From Rhizobium sp. RU33A (GTDB lineage: Bacteria; Pseudomonadota; Alphaproteobacteria; Rhizobiales; Rhizobiaceae): a stretch of 64,000 bases of DNA. Where the stretch lies: positions 186,001 to 250,000 of the forward strand of contig NZ_FTMQ01000006.1 in assembly GCF_900156055.1 (NCBI RefSeq), written 5' to 3'. The first letter of the stretch is position 1. Every line of letters begins with the position of its first letter. Below, piece by piece: positions 37,215 to 47,487 of this stretch. Made by a program: the position numbers and the translations under genes. The notes under the pieces were generated by a model. That model had not been told where the DNA came from, did not search any database, and saw nothing but the letters and a program-made list of their open reading frames with translations.

Positions 37215-38603
37215 TCAGACCCGTTCGCCGTTCCTGATGCGGTAGCTCGGCGTATACATCGTCACAAGTTCTTCCGCTGCCGTCGGATGAACCGCCATGG
37301 TCCGGTCGAAATCGTCCTTGGTGCAGCCGGCCTTTAGCGTGATGCCGAGTAGCTGGGCCATTTCCCCGGCGTCGTGTCCGAGAATGTGCGCGCCGACCAC
37401 CATGCGATCGGCAGCATTGACGATCAGCTTCATGATCATCTTCTCCGCACGGCCTGACAGCGTCGCCTTCATCGGGCGGAATTGCGCACGATACACCTCG
37501 ATCTCCTCGAACTTCTTGGCGGCGGCCTCTTCGGAGAGGCCAACCGTTCCGATTTCCGGCTGCGAGAAGACGGCGGTGGCAATCAGCTCGTGGTCAGGCG
37601 ACGTCGGATTGTTCTTGTACTCCGTCTCGATGAAACACATCGCTTCGTGAATGGCGACGGGGGTCAACTGGACACGATCCGTGACGTCGCCGAGCGCGAA
37701 GACGCTCGGCACATTTGTGCGGGAATAGCTGTCGACCACAATCGCGCCGCGCTCGTTGGTCTCCACACCCGCAGCTTCGAGCCCAAGGCCCGTCGTGTTC
37801 GGATCGCGGCCGAGCGCCAGCATCACCTGCTCCACGACAAGACGGCCGTTGTTGATCGTTTCGACCTCGAGATTGCCAGCGGCTGACTTCGACACCTTCT
37901 GGATATGGTCCTGGCAGACGATGCGGATCCCCTTGGCGACCATCGCCTCATGCAAGCCGCGCCGCATGTCCAGGTCGAAGCGGCTGAGGATTTCCGCCCC
38001 GCGATAGATCAGCGTCGTCTCGACGCCGAGCCCGTGGAAGATGTTGGCAAACTCCACCGCGATATAGCCGCCCCCGGCAATCAGGATCGAACGCGGCAGC
38101 GCTTCGAGATGGAAGGCCTCGTTGGAGGAAATGCAGAGCTCGTGGCCGGGAAGTGCGGCATGCGGATTGGCGGCACCGCCAACGGCCACGACAATGCGCT
38201 CGGCCGTGACCTCCTTGCCTGACTTCACCAGGCGAACGCTGTTCGGTCCGGTCAATTCGGCGCGTGTCTCCAGGATTTCGACGCCAGCATTCTCCAGCCC
38301 CTTGCGATAAAGGCCTTCGAGGCGCGCAATCTCCTTGTCCTTGGCCGCAATCAGCGACGGCCAGTCGAACCGGCTTTCCCCAACTGTCCAGCCGTAGCCG
38401 GCGGCATCTTCGAAATGTTCGTGGAACTGCGACGCATAGACGAACAGCTTCTTCGGCACGCAGCCCCGGATGACGCAGGTGCCGCCAAACCGGTACTCTT
38501 CGGCGATAGCAACCTTTTTGCCGAGCGATGCCGCGACCCGCGCACTGCGGACCCCGCCAGAGCCGCCACCGATGACGAACAGGTCATAGTCGAATTGGCT
38601 CAT
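37215..38603 (-). CDS. gor: Glutathione-disulfide reductase
   Basis: 462 residues. Reduces oxidised glutathione with NADPH in the cytoplasm. FAD-binding GGGSGGVRSA (12-21), redox-active pair C43-x4-C48 in GGTCVIRGCVPKK, NADPH-fold GGGYIAVEFANI, second FAD motif ALGDVTDRVQLTPVAI, and C-terminal catalytic His-Glu in HPTAAEELV. Start ATG 38603 is preceded by CAGGAG; an in-frame start 21 codons upstream has no such site and no family similarity. Confidence 0.95.
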   Translation of the reverse strand: MSQFDYDLFVIGGGSGGVRSARVAASLGKKVAIAEEYRFGGTCVIRGCVPKKLFVYASQFHEHFEDAAGYGWTVGESRFDWPSLIAAKDKEIARLEGLYRKGLENAGVEILETRAELTGPNSVRLVKSGKEVTAERIVVAVGGAANPHAALPGHELCISSNEAFHLEALPRSILIAGGGYIAVEFANIFHGLGVETTLIYRGAEILSRFDLDMRRGLHEAMVAKGIRIVCQDHIQKVSKSAAGNLEVETINNGRLVVEQVMLALGRDPNTTGLGLEAAGVETNERGAIVVDSYSRTNVPSVFALGDVTDRVQLTPVAIHEAMCFIETEYKNNPTSPDHELIATAVFSQPEIGTVGLSEEAAAKKFEEIEVYRAQFRPMKATLSGRAEKMIMKLIVNAADRMVVGAHILGHDAGEMAQLLGITLKAGCTKDDFDRTMAVHPTAAEELVTMYTPSYRIRNGERV

Positions 38604-38663
38604 AGGGGATCTCCTGCCCGTTCGGGCTCTTGCTGCAACTGCGCCTGATATAGGAGGCGAGAG

Positions 38664-38698
38664 CACAAAAAGAAAAGCCCGGGACTTTGCCCGGGCTT
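38664..38698 (-). terminator. Intrinsic terminator after the DUF2059 gene
   Basis: AAGCCCGGG and CCCGGGCTT form a perfect 9-bp stem with a 6-nt loop. TTCTTTTT follows on the minus strand. Confidence 0.8.
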
Positions 38699-38719
38699 AA
38701 AAAACCAACGCTGATCGAC

Positions 38720-39259
38720 TTAAGGCTGTGCTGCTTCGGCGGCCGGCTGTTCTGGCTGAACCACGGCAAGCAGCGAAGCGTTCGCCTGCTGTTCCAGATC
38801 CCGTGCAATACCGGCGGTCCAGATATCCGCAGCCTTCAGCAGTTCGCGGGTGGCAATCGGACCGTCCTTGAGAAGCTTCTTGCCCGTTTCGCTGCCGTAA
38901 AAGGCGGAGATCTCGTTCAGTTCCGCAGCTGTGAAGGCATTCGCATAAACGACGGCGGCTTCGCGTTCCAGATCGGCACGGCGCGCGGCGAGCTTGAGGG
39001 CTTCCTCTTCGACCTTGGCCGAGATGACGTCCTGCAGGTTCGGATAGGCCTGGATGAGCTGGGCGGCAAGGCGGTCGACGATATTCGGCAGGATGGCGTC
39101 GAAGCGATCGGTCACGCCGAGCGCGGAAATCGCCTCGCGCGCTGCCTGCAGATGCTCTGCCGGCACGTCCTGGGCCTTGGCGGAGACCGCACCCAGCATG
39201 ACGCTACCGGCAATGACGGCGATCGAGGCGAAGCGGCCCATACGCGTAAAGCTGATCAT
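38720..39259 (-). CDS. DUF2059 domain secreted protein
   Basis: 179 residues. A signal peptide (1-29, ending AVSAKA) predicts periplasmic location. The mature helical part (about 60-150) contains the DUF2059 pattern FTAAELNEISAFYGSETGKKLL. The C-terminus is Ala/Pro/Gln-rich. Function unknown. It follows rpiA by 17 bp, so they probably share a transcript that ends at the terminator at 38664-38698. Confidence 0.82.
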   Translation of the reverse strand: MISFTRMGRFASIAVIAGSVMLGAVSAKAQDVPAEHLQAAREAISALGVTDRFDAILPNIVDRLAAQLIQAYPNLQDVISAKVEEEALKLAARRADLEREAAVVYANAFTAAELNEISAFYGSETGKKLLKDGPIATRELLKAADIWTAGIARDLEQQANASLLAVVQPEQPAAEAAQP

Positions 39260-39276
39260 GAAATTCTATGCTCCTG

Positions 39277-39978
39277 TTAGTTCTTCGGCTCCAGCACTCG
39301 CGCACCTGCCGGTCCGGCGATGATTGCAAGCGATGCCAGGTTTATGAAAAGGCCGTGTTCCACCACGCCGGGGATTTGATTGAGCCGGCTTGCCAGAGCG
39401 TCTGCATCAGGAATGCGGCCAAAAGATGCGTCGAGAATAAGGTGACCGCCATCCGTCATATACAGGCTTTCATCCGACCGGGTCCTGAGCTTCATCGGTC
39501 CGGAGAGGCCCAGTTCGGATGCCAGACGTTCGATGGCCAACACGGTCGACGCCTGGCCGAACGGGTTGATCTCGATCGGCAGCGGAAAAGACCCAAGCAT
39601 ATCGACCAGCTTGGTTTCGTCGGCAATCACGATCATCCGCGTCGAGGCCGCAGCGACGATCTTCTCGCGCAGCAGCGCACCGCCGCCACCCTTGATCAGA
39701 CGGAACTGCGGATCGATTTCATCAGCGCCATCGATGGTCAGATCGAGCTCGGGCAATTCGTCCAGCGACTTCAGGGGAACGCCGAGTTCGACGCAGAGAC
39801 GCGCCGTACGCTCAGAGGTGGGCACGCCCTGCACCTTCAGTCCGCCGGCAACCTTCTCGGCCAGCAGCCGGACGAATTCTTCGGCCGTTGAACCGGTTCC
39901 GATCCCAAGACGCATGCCGTCTTCAACATGCTCCAGCGCCGCGGCTGCGGCCTTGATCTTCATTTCGCGGGCGTCCAT
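39277..39978 (-). CDS. rpiA: Ribose-5-phosphate isomerase A
   Basis: 233 residues. Interconverts ribose 5-phosphate and ribulose 5-phosphate in the pentose phosphate pathway. Motifs: [11 protein letters not shown] (25-35), the DGADEID loop (about 83-89) with catalytic acids, and [12 protein letters not shown] (about 95-106) with the catalytic lysine and glutamate. Usual length. Divergent from gph, 146 bp apart. Confidence 0.95.
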   Translation of the reverse strand: MDAREMKIKAAAAALEHVEDGMRLGIGTGSTAEEFVRLLAEKVAGGLKVQGVPTSERTARLCVELGVPLKSLDELPELDLTIDGADEIDPQFRLIKGGGGALLREKIVAAASTRMIVIADETKLVDMLGSFPLPIEINPFGQASTVLAIERLASELGLSGPMKLRTRSDESLYMTDGGHLILDASFGRIPDADALASRLNQIPGVVEHGLFINLASLAIIAGPAGARVLEPKN

Positions 39979-40124
39979 GCGCCGAAAGCTCCCGTCCGTT
40001 TCGTTGGAAGCTGTTTACACGCCTCCTCGACCGAGTGAAAGCCCTGCATCGCCATGCGACATTGCCTTTTCAGAGGATTTCCCATAACCCGCCAGCACAT
40101 TGGAATTGTCTCGGGAGAGCCGGC

Positions 40125-40796
40125 TTGACCACCACGACCATCGTTTTCGACCTCGACGGCACCCTGATCGCCACCGCACCCGATCTCGTCGAAAGCCTGA
40201 ACCACACGATCGCAGCCCGCGATCTCGCACCCGTGAGCTACGAAGACCTGACGCATCTGGTCGGCCAGGGCGCGCGTGTCATGATCCAGCGCGCCTTTGC
40301 CTTGCGCGGCGCACCGCTTGCGGAAGAGGATGTCCCTGCCCTGCTCGACCGCTTCATCACCCACTATGAAGCCGGCATGCCGGGCAAGAGCCATCCCTAT
40401 CCCGGGCTGATCGAAGCGCTCGAGCGGCTGAAGGCTGCTGGATACATTCTTGCTGTTTGCACCAACAAGATGGAGCGGTTGGCGCTCCCGCTGCTCGAAC
40501 GCCTGCAATTGACCGGCTATTTCGCCACGATCACCGGCGGTGATACCTTCGCCTTTCGCAAGCCGGATCCGGCGCATATCCTCGCGACCGTCGAGCGTGC
40601 CGGTGGCAAGGCAGACAAGGTTCTGATGATCGGTGACAGCATCAACGACATCATGGCCGCCCGCAATGGCAACATCCCCTCGATCGCGGTGCCCTTCGGG
40701 TATTCAGACGTGCCGGTGGAAGAACTCGGCGCCTCGCGCATCATCGGCCATTTCGACGAACTGACGGTTGAACTCGTCGAACAGCTGGTTGGCTGA
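40125..40796 (+). CDS. gph: Phosphoglycolate phosphatase, HAD superfamily
   Basis: 223 residues. HAD motif I is DLDGTL (D9 nucleophile, D11), motif II lies in AVCTNK, and motif IV in IGDSINDIMAA. A helical cap (about 15-80) fits the Gph group. Hydrolyses 2-phosphoglycolate, made by DNA repair or by photorespiratory-type chemistry. Start is TTG 40125 with GGGAG 8 nt before it; an upstream ATG at 40035 gives an extension unlike the family. Other HAD sugar phosphatases cannot be fully excluded. Confidence 0.87.
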   Translation: MTTTTIVFDLDGTLIATAPDLVESLNHTIAARDLAPVSYEDLTHLVGQGARVMIQRAFALRGAPLAEEDVPALLDRFITHYEAGMPGKSHPYPGLIEALERLKAAGYILAVCTNKMERLALPLLERLQLTGYFATITGGDTFAFRKPDPAHILATVERAGGKADKVLMIGDSINDIMAARNGNIPSIAVPFGYSDVPVEELGASRIIGHFDELTVELVEQLVG

Positions 40797-40801
40797 CACG
40801 G

Positions 40802-40835
40802 CCAAAATGCAAATGGCGGACCGAGGGTCCGCCAT
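40802..40835 (-). terminator. Terminator between gph and the L,D-transpeptidase gene
   Basis: ATGGCGGACC-GAG-GGTCCGCCAT forms a perfect 10-bp stem. The minus strand has a TTTGCATTTT tail; the plus side has no T tract. Confidence 0.7.
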
Positions 40836-40863
40836 CCGTCATGCCACAAATCCGATCGCAAAC

Positions 40864-42747
40864 TCAGACGCGCGGCGCACGCGCGTCGGTCGTCGCCTTG
40901 AATGCCTTGGCCGTATGGTCGTCGCGGCTATAGACGTCATCGAAGTATTCGATCACGCCATCCTTGTTCGGCCAGGCCGTGAAGTATGAGACGTAGACCG
41001 GGATCTTCTCCGGCACCTGCACGGCGCGGTTCTGACCCGATGCGATCTGCTTGCCAATCTCCTCGACGGTCGTGCCCATGACCGCTGCTGCCATCACTCG
41101 CGGCTCCGAGAGACGCACACAACCATGGCTCAGCGCGCGCATGTCCCTGTTGAAGTAGCTCTTCGACGGCGTGTCATGCATGTAGATGGCATGTTTGTTC
41201 GGGAAGAGGATCTTGAGTTCGCCCAGCGCATTGTCACCACCCGGCGGCTGGCGCACGTCGACGGCATGGGTGGTGTTCCAATCGACCTGGCTTGAGGCCA
41301 CCTTCCGGCCACCATAGGAAACCTCATAGCCGAGACGATCGAGATAGGACGGATCGGCCCGGAGCTTCGGCAGCATCTCGTTGACGATGATCGACTTCGG
41401 CACGCCCCAATAGGGGTTGAATTCGACAGTCTGGATCTGGTCCTGGAAGAAATAGGTCTGGTTCGCCTTCGAACCGACGACCACCCGCATCGACAGCTGC
41501 TCCTTGCCCTCGTTGACATAGGTCGCCTCGAAGGCCGGTGCGTTGATGAAGACGTGACGCGAACCGAGATCGGCCGGCAGCCAACGGATCGCCTCCATGG
41601 CGACCTGCAGCTTGGCGATCTTCTCCGCATTGGTGTGACCGGTCATTGCCCGGATCGTTGCAGGACCAACGACGCCGTCCGGCTTCAAGCCCTTCTCTTC
41701 TTGGAATTGTTCGACCAGGGCAACGAGTTCAGGGGTGTATTCCGGCGTGCCGGTATAGGCTGTCAGCGTCGCGGCATGCTGCGTGAGAACCGCGTCCGAT
41801 GCGACTTGCTTCAGCGCGCCGATGACATGCGCCGTCTCCTGCTTGCTCTGGCCGGGCTTCAAAAGCGTGCCGGGCGCAATGGTGATGGTCTGCGTTTCGG
41901 CCTCGGCATCCTCAGCCTTCAGCCGTGCGAGCTCGTCGCGCAGTGCCACGAATTGCGGGCTCTTCGGATCGCGGTTACGCAGATAGGCCGCAACATCAGG
42001 GCTCATGCGCAGCATGTCGAGCACGGGCGAAACGTTCACGCCCTTGCGCTTGAAATCGTAGTAGCCGGAGATCTTGTTCGGATCGATGCGGCCACGCGCC
42101 GTGTCCTGAACGTAAGTGAGGACCTTGGCGGACAGAGCAACCTCGAAGGCCATCAGTTCGCGCTGGCGTTTTTCCGGGTCCGTCGGGTCAGCGGTCTCAG
42201 CCGGCATCGCCACAAGGTAATCGTCCGGCGACAGACCGACCGTGTCGGCTCTTGCAAGCGCGGACATCATGGCGCGACCGCGCTCGGAAATGCCGTCTTC
42301 GCCTGTCCAGATCAGCGGCTTGTTGGGGTTGCCGTAATAGGCCTCAACGGTCTTGGCGACCTCATCCGTAGCACGGACGGAGACATCGGACAGAAAACGG
42401 CGGGCGCCAAGCACTTCTGCGGAAGGTGCTTCAGTCGATCCGGCTACGGCTTCCGTCACCGGCAGCTTGATCTTGATCGCGCGCTGCGCCTCGGGCTTGT
42501 AGGTATAGTAACGCGGGCCGGCGATTTTCGGCAGCGGCTCGGGATCGCCCATTTCGAGGCCGCCCTGGGCCTGGCTTTCCAGCGAGGCGGGAGCTGCCTG
42601 CTGTTTTGCCTGGCGTCCTGGTCCACCTCGGAGAAGATCGAGAAGCGTCGTGGCGGCAGCATCGCCCGGAAGAGTTCCGACCGCAGTCGTCGCAGCGAGG
42701 AGCGCGGTGACTACGAATTTCCTGTTTCTCGTCATTCTTTGTTCCAT
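40864..42747 (-). CDS. L,D-transpeptidase with peptidoglycan-binding domain (YcbB/LdtD type)
   Basis: 627 residues. Signal peptide (1-32), long N-terminal region (about 100-330), peptidoglycan-binding helices (about 335-380; LVALVEQFQEEKGLKPDGVVG), then a YkuD catalytic domain (about 415-560) with the active-site cysteine C543 in SHGCVRL and conserved His in YMHDTPSK. It makes 3-3 crosslinks or attaches proteins to peptidoglycan; rhizobia rely strongly on L,D-transpeptidases for polar growth. The start is ATG 42747, with ATG 42735 possible. Confidence 0.9.
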   Translation of the reverse strand: MEQRMTRNRKFVVTALLAATTAVGTLPGDAAATTLLDLLRGGPGRQAKQQAAPASLESQAQGGLEMGDPEPLPKIAGPRYYTYKPEAQRAIKIKLPVTEAVAGSTEAPSAEVLGARRFLSDVSVRATDEVAKTVEAYYGNPNKPLIWTGEDGISERGRAMMSALARADTVGLSPDDYLVAMPAETADPTDPEKRQRELMAFEVALSAKVLTYVQDTARGRIDPNKISGYYDFKRKGVNVSPVLDMLRMSPDVAAYLRNRDPKSPQFVALRDELARLKAEDAEAETQTITIAPGTLLKPGQSKQETAHVIGALKQVASDAVLTQHAATLTAYTGTPEYTPELVALVEQFQEEKGLKPDGVVGPATIRAMTGHTNAEKIAKLQVAMEAIRWLPADLGSRHVFINAPAFEATYVNEGKEQLSMRVVVGSKANQTYFFQDQIQTVEFNPYWGVPKSIIVNEMLPKLRADPSYLDRLGYEVSYGGRKVASSQVDWNTTHAVDVRQPPGGDNALGELKILFPNKHAIYMHDTPSKSYFNRDMRALSHGCVRLSEPRVMAAAVMGTTVEEIGKQIASGQNRAVQVPEKIPVYVSYFTAWPNKDGVIEYFDDVYSRDDHTAKAFKATTDARAPRV

Positions 42748-43183
42748 TTCCCGGTCCGAGTCACAAACGGACTCGAAGCACGTTTGGTCATGCGCGGATC
42801 ACTAGCGGATCGGCATTTCATTGAAAAGTTGGACAATGTCACGCGGGCTCACCCGTCGGCCTCAACTTTGCGTGACCCGACCAGCGATTTCCGCCATCGC
42901 CTCCGCGCAAACTAAATGGAAATATTCGTTAAATTTTGATTGACGTTAACAAATCCTACACAGGGTCGACGGATGAACCCTTTCAACTGGCGGACAATTA
43001 GTCGTGAGACGTGCCGGAAAGGACACAGGCTCCCGACACAAGGCGGGCGTCAACGGCGGCACAGAATACTTGACAAATTTCATCGACTTATGTTCATCGG
43101 CTTGCATCGCATGCGTTGCTCCCTAAATGCAAAGCACCGCTCCGTTACCAGCCAGACCCACCATTGCACAGGTAGGAAAAACC
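42748..43183 (+). promoter_or_regulatory. Divergent intergenic region upstream of fumC
   Basis: 436 bp with no credible gene. Two TTGACA-like -35 boxes are seen: TTGACG at 42940-42945 and TTGACA at 43070-43075. Neither has a clear -10 at 16-18 bp. GTTAA repeats occur at about 42929 and 42945. It must hold promoters for both the L,D-transpeptidase gene and fumC. Confidence 0.3.
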
Positions 43184-44572
43184 ATGGCCCATCGCACAGA
43201 AACCGACACTTTCGGCCCGATCGAGGTCGCCTCCGACCGCTATTGGGGCGCACAGGCTGAGCGTTCGCTCGGCAACTTCAAGATCGGCTGGGAAAAGCAG
43301 CCGCTGCCGGTGGTGCGAGCGCTGGGGATCGTCAAGCAGGCGGCCGCACGCGCCAATATGGCGCTCGGCAAGCTCGACCCGGCACTCGGCGACGCGATCA
43401 TCAAGGCGGCCCAGGAGGTGATCGACGGCAAGCTCAACGACCACTTTCCCCTCGTGGTCTGGCAGACGGGCTCCGGCACGCAATCGAACATGAATGCCAA
43501 TGAGGTCATCTCGAACCGCGCCATCGAGATGCTGGGCGGCGAGATGGGCTCGAAAAAGCCCGTCCATCCCAACGACCACGTCAACATGAGCCAGTCGTCG
43601 AACGACACCTACCCGACGGCCATGCACATCGCGGCGTCAGAGCATGTCGTCCATCATCTGCTACCCGCATTGAAGCATCTGCATTCCGCGCTGGATGCCA
43701 AGGCGAAAGCCTTTGCGCACATCATCAAGATCGGCCGCACGCACACGCAGGATGCGACGCCGCTGACACTCGGTCAGGAGTTCGGCGGTTATGCCGCCCA
43801 GGTCGCCTCATCGATCAAACGCATCGAACTCACCCTGCCCGGCCTCTACGAACTCGCCCAGGGCGGTACGGCCGTAGGCACCGGACTCAATGCCCCTGTC
43901 GGCTTTGCCGAGAAGGTGGCCGAGGAAATCGCCGAGATCACCGGCCTGCCCTTTGTCACCGCGCCGAACAAGTTCGAGGCGCTCGCCGCCCATGACGCCA
44001 TGGTCTTTGCCCACGGCGCCATCAATGCGGCAGCAGCCGCTCTCTTCAAGATCGCCAATGACATCCGCTTCCTCGGTTCGGGCCCGCGGGCCGGCCTTGG
44101 TGAACTGGCACTGCCGGAAAACGAGCCAGGCTCGTCGATTATGCCGGGCAAGGTCAACCCGACCCAATCGGAGGCACTGACCCAGGTCTGCGCGCATATC
44201 TTCGGCAACCAGGCGGCCATCACCTTCGCCGGCAGTCAGGGCCATTTCGAGCTCAATGTCTACAATCCGATGATGGCCTATAATTTCCTGCAGTCAGTCC
44301 AGCTTCTGGGCGATGCCGCCGTCTCCTTCACCGACAATTGCGTCGTCGGTATCGAGGCCCGCGAAGACAACATCCGCAAGGGCGTCGAGAATTCGCTGAT
44401 GCTGGTGACAGCGCTCAACGGCAAGCTCGGTTACGACCTCTGCGCCAAGATCGCCAAGACCGCCCACAAGAACGGTACCACTCTGCGCGAGGAAGCCGTC
44501 GGCGGCGGCTATCTCACCAACGAGGAATTCGACCAGTATGTCCGGCCGGAACTGATGATCGGACCGCAGTGA
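43184..44572 (+). CDS. fumC: Fumarate hydratase class II
   Basis: 462 residues. Interconverts fumarate and malate in the TCA cycle without an iron-sulfur cluster. Family motifs: [13 protein letters not shown], the [15 protein letters not shown] region (parts visible at about 125-139), [16 protein letters not shown] and the signature [14 protein letters not shown] 43184 with AGGA upstream is chosen; an upstream in-frame start at 43127 adds non-homologous residues. A second, unrelated fumarase lies 1.1 kb away. Confidence 0.96.
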   Translation: MAHRTETDTFGPIEVASDRYWGAQAERSLGNFKIGWEKQPLPVVRALGIVKQAAARANMALGKLDPALGDAIIKAAQEVIDGKLNDHFPLVVWQTGSGTQSNMNANEVISNRAIEMLGGEMGSKKPVHPNDHVNMSQSSNDTYPTAMHIAASEHVVHHLLPALKHLHSALDAKAKAFAHIIKIGRTHTQDATPLTLGQEFGGYAAQVASSIKRIELTLPGLYELAQGGTAVGTGLNAPVGFAEKVAEEIAEITGLPFVTAPNKFEALAAHDAMVFAHGAINAAAAALFKIANDIRFLGSGPRAGLGELALPENEPGSSIMPGKVNPTQSEALTQVCAHIFGNQAAITFAGSQGHFELNVYNPMMAYNFLQSVQLLGDAAVSFTDNCVVGIEAREDNIRKGVENSLMLVTALNGKLGYDLCAKIAKTAHKNGTTLREEAVGGGYLTNEEFDQYVRPELMIGPQ

Positions 44573-44590
44573 CGTCTGTTATCCGCTCTG

Positions 44591-44627
44591 CATGACGCAA
44601 GGGGTGCGAGCCCCCCCTCGCGTCATG
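44591..44627. terminator. Hairpin between fumC and the degenerate GGDEF gene
   Basis: CATGACGC pairs with GCGTCATG and an inner AGGGG with CCCCT. It lies between two convergent stops. No T tract on the plus side, so termination is not certain. Confidence 0.5.
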
Positions 44628-45495
44628 GCTTCAACATCTCCAACCCGGTGCGAAGCGTATCCTTGGCCCTGAAAAGCGCCATGTCGGCCCTGTGCAGGAG
44701 GTCGGCCATCGCTTCATCACCCCGGCGCGGTGCGAGCCCGAAGGTCAGCCGAAGGCTTCCCTGAACGAGAGGGCCGACTTCGAGCTGCTCTACATTTCGC
44801 CGAATGGCCTCGCAGCAGTCATGGACGACGTGAGGCGCGTCATCGGCGAAAAGCAGCATGAAGGTCGTTGCGGACATGCGTGCTGCAATCTGCCGGGGCG
44901 CGAAGTGTAAGCGCACCAGATCACCGACGGCGACGAGCGCCAGATCGGCCACCTCGCGTCCATGCTTGGCACTCACGGCCTCGATAGCTTCCAGCTCGAA
45001 GATGGCAACGATGATGTCGATGCCGCCCTCGACTTGTGCGGGAAGCCGCGGCAACGGCACGCCATAGACGGCACTGGCGTTCATGAGACCGGTGAGCGGA
45101 TCAAGTCCTGGCTCTTCGTTCACCCGTTCCGCAAGCGCCGAAATCTCCCCGACCATCCCGCAGACGGCGCGCGTAACCACCGCAATTTCGTCTTCGCCGT
45201 ATTTGCTCAATTGGTCCTCGCTGAAGGCGCCCCCGGCACGGTACTGGCTGATGGCCTTTGCGAGGTTGCGCAAGGGGAGCGTCAGCCACCACATCGTCGC
45301 AAGACAGGCTACCGTACCGATCAGCGTTGCCACCAGAACGACAAGACCGACGGACAGCGGGTTCGAACTGGCTCCCGTACCGAAGTTCAGCAGCAAGGCG
45401 ATCAGCGGGATATGGATGCAGACGAAGCAGACCAAAAAAATCTTGACGACGATCGATCGGCGCCAGTTCGTTCCCTTCGCCACACTCAAGCTCAT
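44623..45495 (-). CDS. Membrane HAMP protein with degenerate GGDEF domain
   Basis: 290 residues. Two membrane helices (about 17-37 and 47-70) enclose a very short periplasmic loop, followed by a HAMP-like linker (about 75-130) and a GGDEF-fold domain (about 130-290; LDPLTGLMNASAVYG at its start, ADMALFRAKD near its end). At the active-site position the GGDEF signature is replaced by MSATTFML, so diguanylate cyclase activity is not expected. It could bind GTP or cyclic di-GMP, or scaffold other proteins. ATG 45495 is taken for the best GGAGG spacing; the ATG just before is equally possible. Confidence 0.8.
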   Translation of the reverse strand: MSLSVAKGTNWRRSIVVKIFLVCFVCIHIPLIALLLNFGTGASSNPLSVGLVVLVATLIGTVACLATMWWLTLPLRNLAKAISQYRAGGAFSEDQLSKYGEDEIAVVTRAVCGMVGEISALAERVNEEPGLDPLTGLMNASAVYGVPLPRLPAQVEGGIDIIVAIFELEAIEAVSAKHGREVADLALVAVGDLVRLHFAPRQIAARMSATTFMLLFADDAPHVVHDCCEAIRRNVEQLEVGPLVQGSLRLTFGLAPRRGDEAMADLLHRADMALFRAKDTLRTGLEMLKP

Positions 45496-45662
45496 CATGC
45501 ACCTCCGAATCCATCGCACGCAACGCGTGTCCGGGCCGGGGTTTTTCAGATACGCGGCCGCCCTGTCAACGCTTGAGCCTTCGGCTTTCGCCGCATTGAA
45601 ATCTTAAGGGCTAACGCTTAAACCACGGCAAACTCCAAGCTGATGCCACGAAAGGCCCTGTG

Positions 45663-47270
45663 ATGGCAGACGATCTGTTCCCAATTGGCGAAGACATAAC
45701 CCCCTACCGCAAGATCACGTCCGACTTCGTGTCGGTCGAAACCTTCAAGGGTCAGGAAATCCTGACCGTCGAGCCAGAGGGTCTGCGCCTGCTCGCGGAG
45801 ACGGCGCTTTCGGACATCAACCACCTGCTGCGTCCCGGCCACCTGAAACAGCTCGCCTCGATCCTCGAAGACCCCGAGGCGACCGACAATGATCGCTTTG
45901 TCGCATTCGACCTCCTGAAGAACGCCAACATTGCCGCAGGCGGTATCCTGCCGATGTGCCAGGATACAGGGACCGCGATCGTCATGGGAAAGAAGGGCCG
46001 CCGCGTCTGGACGGACGGGCAGGACTATGCCGCACTGGCAGAAGGCGTGCGCGACGCCTATGAGCGCCGCAATCTGCGTTACTCGCAGCTCGCACCGATC
46101 AAGATGTTCGAGGAAAAGAACACCAAGACCAACCTTCCCGCCCAGATCGACCTTTATGAAGAGGGCGAGGATGCCTACAAGTTCTTATTTATGGCGAAGG
46201 GCGGCGGCTCGGCCAACAAGACCTTCCTGTATCAGGGAACACCGTCGCTTCTGACCCATGATCGGATGATCGACTTCCTTAAGGAGAAGATCCTGACGCT
46301 GGGTACGGCAGCCTGTCCCCCCTACCATCTGGCGATCGTCATCGGCGGCCTCTCCGCTGAGATGACGCTGAAGACCGTCAAACTCGCCTCGGCGCGCTAT
46401 CTCGACGACCTGCCGACCGAAGGCTCGGAGAGCGGCCACGCCTTCCGCGATCTGGAGATGGAAAAGGAAATCCACAAGCTCACCCAATCTCTGGGCGTGG
46501 GCGCGCAGTTCGGCGGCAAGTATTTCTGTCATGACGTTCGTGTCATCCGCCTGCCGCGCCACGGCGCATCGCTGCCGATCGGCCTCGGTGTCAGCTGTTC
46601 CGCCGACCGCCAGGCCAAGGGCAAGATCACCCGCGACGGCATCTACATCGAGCAGCTTGAGACCGATCCGTCGAAATACATGCCCGAGATCGACGACACC
46701 GCGCTCTCCTCCTCGGTCGTCAAGATCGACCTCAACCAGCCGATGAGCGGCATTCTGGCCGAGCTCACCAAACATCCGGTCAAGACCCGCCTGTCGCTGA
46801 CCGGCACGATCATCGTTGCCCGTGACCTCGCCCATTCGAAGATCCGCGACCGCCTGGAAAAGGGCGAAGGCATGCCGGATTACATGAAGAACCATCCGGT
46901 CTACTACGCCGGTCCGGCCAAGACACCAACGGGTTATGCCTCAGGCTCCTTCGGACCGACCACCGCCGGCCGTATGGACAGTTATGTCGACCAGTTCCAG
47001 TCTTTCGGCGGCTCGATGGTCATGCTGGCCAAGGGCAACCGCTCGCGCGCCGTGCGCGAGGCCTGCAAGACCCATGGCGGCTTCTATCTCGGTTCGATCG
47101 GCGGCCCGGCAGCACGCCTCGCGCAGGACTGCATCAAGAAGGTCGAGGTTCTGGAGTATCCTGAACTCGGCATGGAAGCCGTCTGGAAGATCGAAGTCGA
47201 AGACTTCCCGGCCTTCATCGTCACCGACGACAAGGGCAATGATTTCTTCCAGGAATTCAATCTCGGCTGA
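45663..47270 (+). CDS. fumA: Fumarate hydratase class I (iron-sulfur)
   Basis: 535 residues, single-chain class I fumarase with alpha and beta parts fused. Cluster cysteines are in MCQDTGT (C99), TAACPPY and GVSCSAD; the beta part has [14 protein letters not shown] and [15 protein letters not shown]. It needs an oxygen-sensitive [4Fe-4S] cluster, whereas the nearby FumC does not. ATG 45663 follows AAAGG by 7 nt; an overlapping GTG at 45660 is less likely. Divergent from the degenerate GGDEF gene. Confidence 0.94.
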   Translation: MADDLFPIGEDITPYRKITSDFVSVETFKGQEILTVEPEGLRLLAETALSDINHLLRPGHLKQLASILEDPEATDNDRFVAFDLLKNANIAAGGILPMCQDTGTAIVMGKKGRRVWTDGQDYAALAEGVRDAYERRNLRYSQLAPIKMFEEKNTKTNLPAQIDLYEEGEDAYKFLFMAKGGGSANKTFLYQGTPSLLTHDRMIDFLKEKILTLGTAACPPYHLAIVIGGLSAEMTLKTVKLASARYLDDLPTEGSESGHAFRDLEMEKEIHKLTQSLGVGAQFGGKYFCHDVRVIRLPRHGASLPIGLGVSCSADRQAKGKITRDGIYIEQLETDPSKYMPEIDDTALSSSVVKIDLNQPMSGILAELTKHPVKTRLSLTGTIIVARDLAHSKIRDRLEKGEGMPDYMKNHPVYYAGPAKTPTGYASGSFGPTTAGRMDSYVDQFQSFGGSMVMLAKGNRSRAVREACKTHGGFYLGSIGGPAARLAQDCIKKVEVLEYPELGMEAVWKIEVEDFPAFIVTDDKGNDFFQEFNLG

Positions 47271-47295
47271 AACTCGTCGAAAATAATGCTTGCAC

Positions 47296-47319
47296 GTTGC
47301 GGAGGGAAACCTCCGCAAC
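47296..47319 (+). other. Strong GNRA-capped hairpin after fumA
   Basis: GTTGCGGAGG and CCTCCGCAAC form a perfect 10-bp stem capped by GAAA. No T tract follows. It may protect the 3' end or assist termination. Confidence 0.55.
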
Positions 47320-47487
47320 GGCAAATTACCGCTTGTTTTACAAGAGGTTGCGCAAGTGAGCGCTGAATGCTCATTTTGCGCCCGTCACTTCTCGTGGCGA
47401 CAAGATTAAACATTTTCCAATCATTTGCCGCTAATTGAATCTTTGGACCCTTGAATGTCTCGAGTGACCACCATTGGAGTTGGCCGA

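Noticed and set aside
41554-42915. 453-codon frame opposite the L,D-transpeptidase gene
   Set aside because: The sense protein has signal peptide and SHGCVRL active site; antisense has no recognisable domain.
42940-43260. 106-codon plus-strand frame before fumC
   Set aside because: Overlaps the fumC start in another frame; Arg/His-rich composition typical of a shadow; no ribosome site.
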